64,000 nt of DNA from Synchiropus splendidus (taxonomy: Eukaryota; Chordata; Actinopteri; Syngnathiformes; Callionymidae): assembly GCF_027744825.2 (NCBI RefSeq), contig NC_071334.1, forward strand, positions 62,408,937 through 62,472,936, given 5' to 3'. Position numbers and translations under genes: made by a program. The notes below the pieces were generated by a model. The model was not told the origin of the DNA, did no database searches, and saw only the letters and a program-made list of their open reading frames with translations. Below are positions 58,346-64,000 of this stretch, piece by piece (within the stretch, counting starts at the first letter, position 1; every line of letters starts with the position of its first letter).

Positions 58346-61300
58346 ATTTCATCACATAGTTTGTTAGTTCAGAGATCATTTCTGTGGATCTTGTGGGATA
58401 GTATTTGTGTGCTTCACAAATGTTTGAGTCACTTGACATTCCTGATCATCAACATTCTTGGAAAATTAAAGCTTTCTTCTGCAACTGAATGATGGCGGTC
58501 TTCACTGAGTTGCTGTGCACATGCAGTCAAGAGCCAAGGTGTTTACTGTATTCTGTCCTAGTTGTATTTATTGATCCAACAAATACTTTTGTGTCTCCAC
58601 AAATATTTGTGGCATGCAAACAAACCAGTTGAACTTTAAAATATTTTTATTATTTTTTTAGTTGGATTACGCTACACTGGTGATGATACACCGCTCACCT
58701 CTTTTTATCCGAAACTGGTTTAACTATGCTGATAATTTGAATAATAAGGAGTTCTGATTAGTCCCCAAGCTTTCAATCTAAGAGCATGTTCATTTCCTTA
58801 AACAGATTGAAGTCCAGTCCAAGACTCAGGGATATACTTTATTAATCTTGTTTCAAGGAAACGGTAGAGATTTGCGTCCTGCCAACATAATGCTGATGGG
58901 TGGCTTGATGTGGCCAGTGAATAGTGAGTTGAACTTGTGTGTATTTCTATCGCAGCATACTGAGACGTTGCTATGAAGGGATTTGATTTTATTAAAGTTT
59001 AACTCTGGTCAATAGCTTTATTTAGCCTGTTGATCATGAGTTATCCAATGAGGTCACCTGACATTTACACAACTCACCACCTTTGCCACGCCTACAATTT
59101 ATGAGCTCCTCAGTATCCAAATGCCGTTTTATGACTCAGAAAAATCAATCAGGTGTGAATGGTGCCACACAGTCAGTGGGTCTGAAGGGTGCTTCCTGTT
59201 TCCAGTCAGCTGTGGTTCAAAGTGCAGCAGTGCGTATCACTCCACCCCCTCTTTTACACACCGTCATCGTGATGCTTCTACTTGCAGGGCAGTACAGACA
59301 TTGTATCAGCACAGAAACAGTTTCTCATGAACTATCAGAGAACAGACACACATCAGTACAGTGCATGTTTTTGGACCAAACAGCATTATTCAGCGGCTCA
59401 TGTCAAAATGCATTTTCAAAACGTGAAGCTTCCAAGCTGCAGAAGATGATTCATAATTTCTTGTGGGTGGGGACGCTACCTCACCTGTCTGCTTGATCTC
59501 ATTTGTTCCAACAGGGAGAGTCTTCCGTGTCTCACCTGAAAAGAATGAGACGCTCCCCACGATGACACTTCTCAGAAGAACTCTTTATTCTGCTTTCACT
59601 TGACTTGATGCAGATGACATAAGACCTGAAGTGCCTCCTACGCCGTGAGCACATGTATCGTGTGAAATATTGACTAGTTGTACTGAACATCCTTAAAATA
59701 CTTATAATAGATCGATAACAAATAAGCTTTATATACAAATACAAGGTGGACTGGTGATCTCACGAGAACAAACATGTCTCCTTTGGAGGTGATGGACATT
59801 TCCTTTCACTTGTCAGCTCTGTTTCATGCTGTTATATATGTTGCTGTGAGTCTGAAATTGGTTCATTCATCCAAATCCATGGACAGTCCTGTGGAACACA
59901 CCTCACAATAAACTAGTCGGTATTGAATTGCATTATTTATAGACATATTTTACCTTTACTAATATAACTGCAGTGGTGAATGACTGTCACTGTAATGTTA
60001 AACAAATTATCCCCTCCATCACCAGAACCATTTTTTGCTCATGACTTGATAGCAGGTTATTATCTAGCACTCTCTCCTCTCAATAATGTATAGAGCCATG
60101 CCTCTTTTCTGACTTAATTGCTGACATCATTGTCAGCTACCACACCCAAAACACCCTAAATTATTGTAAGTACTTAGGTTTGTTTTCTCTTATTTAGTCG
60201 ATCAACAATTCAAAGTCATCCACCAAACATAAATCTTCCTAAGTTGCAGTGAGACTGTATTTAGACCTGATGAAAAAACAACAAATTTACTAAAAACAAA
60301 ACTGAATGACTTGTATGTTCTGGGTACGTGTTGCCTGCCCTGCTCACAGCTAACATAAAGCAAGAGTTGATAGAAAATAAGCACCGTAATTCTACAGTTG
60401 ACAGACATGACTGACTGTTCAGCCAGAAAAATACTAAACAGGTCATCCCTTCTCAAACATAACCCCTTCAGAGATTAGTGACAGGTGAAAGAAGGTAGGC
60501 AAGAAAGCTGCTGCCCTTGGGCTCCGCCCACTCATCGCTTCCTGCTTATCAAGGTGTGTCTGACCTGGCTCTGTGCCAGAGTCATCAGGCCTCACTGGGA
60601 CACACCCAGGTCTTGGACCTAGTCCTGTTGAAGGATGAGGACTTGAACCTTGCAGGTCTAGGCTTGAAAAGTTTTTCACCTGTTAATAAATTGGTGTCGA
60701 CGTTCGATGTGCGTGTTGATGGCGTCTGTTGAATCGTGCATTCTGTGTTTTTAAACTGGTACATTTTTCAAAGTGTCAGGGAAATGCAGTGCTTGGATTA
60801 AGGTCTTGTAAAACTGATTCGAAGTGAAGTGTCCTCAAAACACAAGTCATAAATACAAGTCATCCCTCAAACATCAATATGGAAAATCAAGATTGGCTTC
60901 GAAAGTGAACGTGTTTTAGCTTAAGTGAATATTTACTGAAATCAATAATGACTGTCTTTTTAAATGATCCAAATGTGACACAAGCAAAGTCACAGACATG
61001 AACGTGCTCCATACTCTGGTTACAAAGGGCTGTCACATTCATGTCTCTCAAGGATAGTTCACGTAGATCACGAAATGTAAAAATTTAACACACAAAATAC
61101 ACAAGAACACAAAATGTTCATTAAAAGCCGTAGTTCTCTCAAAACTTTGGGCTGTTTCTTGGGATGGTGGCCAGCTACATGAATCCGTGATGTAGCTGTG
61201 TGGACAGCAGTGTTGAGTATCGTAGGATGAAAAGTCACACTTTACATGCATGCTTGGTTCTGGTCTTGGTTTTTGAGGAATTGATTCTTTTAAATACTGT

Positions 61301-62539
61301 TACATTTTTTTGCTCATGTTTAATCTCATTGAGTGAAACTAGTTTTCAAGAGGATTTGGCCGATAATGATTGCCGATTTTTTGAAAGTCCTGACAAGGTG
61401 ATGCTAATGCCTGATCTGTTTTTTTTTACATTGTGGTTTAAGATTTAAAGTAGTAATAACATTGCTCATCATGTGTGAATATAAACATACAAACACTGAT
61501 ATCAAATATAGTGCTGCACCAGAACATACCTTTTGTGGTCTAATATCAGGCAAACTCTGGCCGCTCTGACTCACTCTGCATGTCCGTGTGCAATTGTGCG
61601 TGTATATGTGCGCGTGTGGGTGCGTGTATGTTTGTGGGTGGGTTTCACTGTTTACATGGAGATGACCCTGACTTGGCCACACACATTGAGTTCAGTCAGG
61701 AAACTCGGTTCTCATCATGAGCAGTTTGTCACACCGTCCTAAAGTGAGTATTTTCCCACTTGTTTGGGCTTGAAAGTAGTAGTTGTTAAGTCTAAATCCT
61801 GATGTCAGTGGGTTCTAAATATCGCTTTTATAGCGCTGAGTGTAGCCATTGTTTCCCACAACTTCAGCCCCAGGTTGTAGAATGGACAGTATAATGGAAC
61901 TGACTTGATGAAGACAAGAGCTACTGCTGGATTATTCCTGCTGCCGTGACACGAAGCCTTTAGTGGAGTAACAATGGTGGGAATTTCACTTCAATAGATA
62001 AGATTGTGTGATTTGCTTGTATTTGATTTCATGTCGGTGGCTGGTTGTACATCAGTAGAGTTCTGTCTCCAGTTCAGAATGATTTGTTGAAGTATTATTA
62101 GCATCATTTGATTCTGGGTCTAATCCAAGTGCATTGACCACGACAGATTTTATTTTCACATATTGCTGTCTGATTTAATCATCATAAGGTTTCAGTCCTG
62201 AACGAGACAAAGTTGTTTTTTTGTTGTTAGCAACCGATAGGCAAGTGATGTATGGCCCGACTACTGCACCTTTGAGTCACCGTTCATGTTTATTTAACAT
62301 GTGGGGCTAACGTAGAATCGCTCAAAGGTAGTAAAGCTCTACCTTCAATGGAGTCAGTTAAGAAAGGAAACAGCACTTAAGCTCGCTTTTGTACTCTCAA
62401 GTATCACCGAAAAGCCCTTCTACCTGGCAGCCTTTTCGTCTGGAATTTAATATAATGATTTAATGATACCCCTTCACCCCTTTTGAGAACATTTGGAGAA
62501 TAAAGTAGAGATGCCAGTGTGACAATATACACAAGACAC

Positions 62540-62664
<125 letters not shown>

Positions 62665-63232
62665 TCCAATCTGTAAAATATAACCCAAGTCCAGATGCAT
62701 CTAGCATTATTGGATGCGTCAGGTATGTATGACGCATGAATTCCGTGTCTCTTCATCATCGAGAGTCATCACGTTCTTGAATGTTGGATGAAAACAAATT
62801 GTCCCAGTCAGGCAACAAGTATTTTCACAATATCGGAGCGACCTGTCATTTTGCCCACGTGTTGTTTAGTTCAACCTAAGTCATACTTTGCTTCCGTTTG
62901 AACTAGTCTGAACGCGGGCCGGTTCGATACAAAGCACAGAGGTTCTGTGAGTTCCAAATGGCTCAGGTTCAAGAACCAGAAGCATGTCGGTGTGAAAGGC
63001 CTCTTTGACGTAGCGCTGAAAAACAAACAAACAAACAAAAGAGACATCTCTGCATCGGGGAAACAGTTACTTGCATACAGTAGTGCACAATTTCATTTTC
63101 ATGTTAATTTTTACCATTAATGCAAGAAGCGCACTGTAGTTTGGATGGTTGGATGAATATAACACTACATTTCCACACATTATTAAACACCACTTTTAAA
63201 CTCATAAGGACTGAATCGTGTTGATATAAATC

Positions 63233-63300
63233 AGGGGTGGCCAACCAGTCAGAGGCTAAGAGCCTCATTGTTTTACTGTTGCTGAAAAGAGCCACATCCT
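63233..63300. mobile_element. Left end of a hAT-like element
   Basis: CAGGGGTGGCCAACCAGTCA followed by GAGGCTAAGAGCC matches the familiar vertebrate hAT-type terminus (CAGGGGTGGCCAACC). I could not find the matching right end before the window closes, so its extent is unknown; the ORF at 63,237-63,578 may lie inside it. Confidence 0.45.
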
Positions 63301-64000
63301 ACAATATGATCCGAGTTAGGATCGCAACTCACATCTGCATTGAACGCGCAAGCCAGGGGGGGCTTGGAGGTTTATTGTTTATGTTTCAAAGTCAAAGGCA
63401 AGTCAAAGTCTTTGAACAATATTCTGAAATTTCCCCTGAAGAGCTCTTACTTTTTCGTCGTATTTCCTGTGTAAACGATCATCTCAACAATAGCAACTTG
63501 ACCAACATCGCAGCCAGTTTGGCGGCTCATTTGGTGAAGGGTCACATGAAACTGGGGTACGAGCCAGGCCTGATATAAGTGCAATCTCCACCTACTGCCC
63601 TCATTTTGAGTGTGCTGATAGACACATATTTCAAATTTGCAGTACATTAAAAAAGATTATTTTTATCAAATATTAACTGGAATTAGAATGACGTGACTGA
63701 CACATTTAGTTAAAGACATACTTCTGGGTCCCAATCGCTTTAGCCGTGTCGGGCACCCCATCCTTGGGATTTTGACACCCTCCACTGAGATTTCAATCCT
63801 AGGGTGAATAGACGTGTTGGGTTGTTTTTGTGTACTGTGTCAAATCAAACACGATTTACAGAGCAGTTCGTCTGTCTCTTGTTAGTTTGTGGAACCGTCA
63901 CACATTCGTAGAACTGTAGTTACATTCAGGTGACTACTACATGCGCGATACCTTAATTTGAAAACAGTCTCTGCAATGCAACGTTTGCACTGCTTCTGCC

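Noticed and set aside
59083..59496. 137-aa + strand ORF, the longest downstream of tcf4
   Set aside because: The composition is ordinary, a second ORF overlaps in another frame, there are no motifs, and no acceptor/donor pair makes it a sensible exon.
60500..60740. GC-rich patch with a TCCGCCC box, possible promoter
   Set aside because: CpG content is low, there is no donor or coding exon, and the sequence resembles mixed repeat-derived DNA.

Overview
The window is eukaryotic and most likely from a ray-finned (teleost) fish. It holds one gene I recognise with confidence: tcf4 (E2-2/ITF2), a class I basic helix-loop-helix E-protein, on the + strand. The fish assignment rests on the closeness of the predicted protein to vertebrate TCF4, a compact locus with a 78-nt intron, and interspersed repeats typical of fish (hAT-like MITEs, an L2/CR1-like LINE tail, a retrotransposon RT fragment, many CA/CT/TA microsatellites). 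I could not determine the species.

Layout. 1-6,200: no coding exon seen; low-complexity DNA plus AT-rich, homeodomain/POU-site-rich stretches. It is probably an intron of longer tcf4 isoforms, or 5' flank. 6,230-7,200: CpG-rich, purine-rich promoter and first exon of the short 'TCF4-A' type transcript; the ATG at 6,982 follows an in-frame TAG. 6,982-36,099: twelve coding exons with intact frame and consensus splice sites, giving 527 codons plus stop with the longer exon-10 donor or 523 with the shorter. 36,100 to about 41,240: long 3' UTR ending at an AATAAA followed by U-rich sequence. 41,240-64,000: no recognisable protein-coding gene. This part holds a decayed LINE RT fragment, hAT-like elements, an L2-like tail, microsatellites and a lone CpG-rich block at 48.69-48.85 kb that looks like the promoter and untranslated first exon of another + strand gene whose coding exons I cannot find.

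How the gene works. The exons encode a transcription factor that lacks the AD1 activation domain of long isoforms (its exons are not in the window) but keeps the AD2 loop-helix motif (exon 8), a Ser/Gly/Pro-rich regulatory region and the C-terminal bHLH that dimerises and binds CANNTG E-boxes (exon 11).

The points most worth a second look are in splicing. Tandem donors in exon 10 give the RSRS+/- forms. A NAGNAG acceptor precedes exon 4. A GT donor overlaps the normal stop codon and is phase-matched to a good acceptor at 37,223/37,224, so splicing could replace the stop with a 15-residue alternative C-terminus. A pair of nested hAT-like elements also lies in the intron just upstream of the bHLH exon. 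All coordinates were read by eye; family names for repeats are from memory and no search was run.
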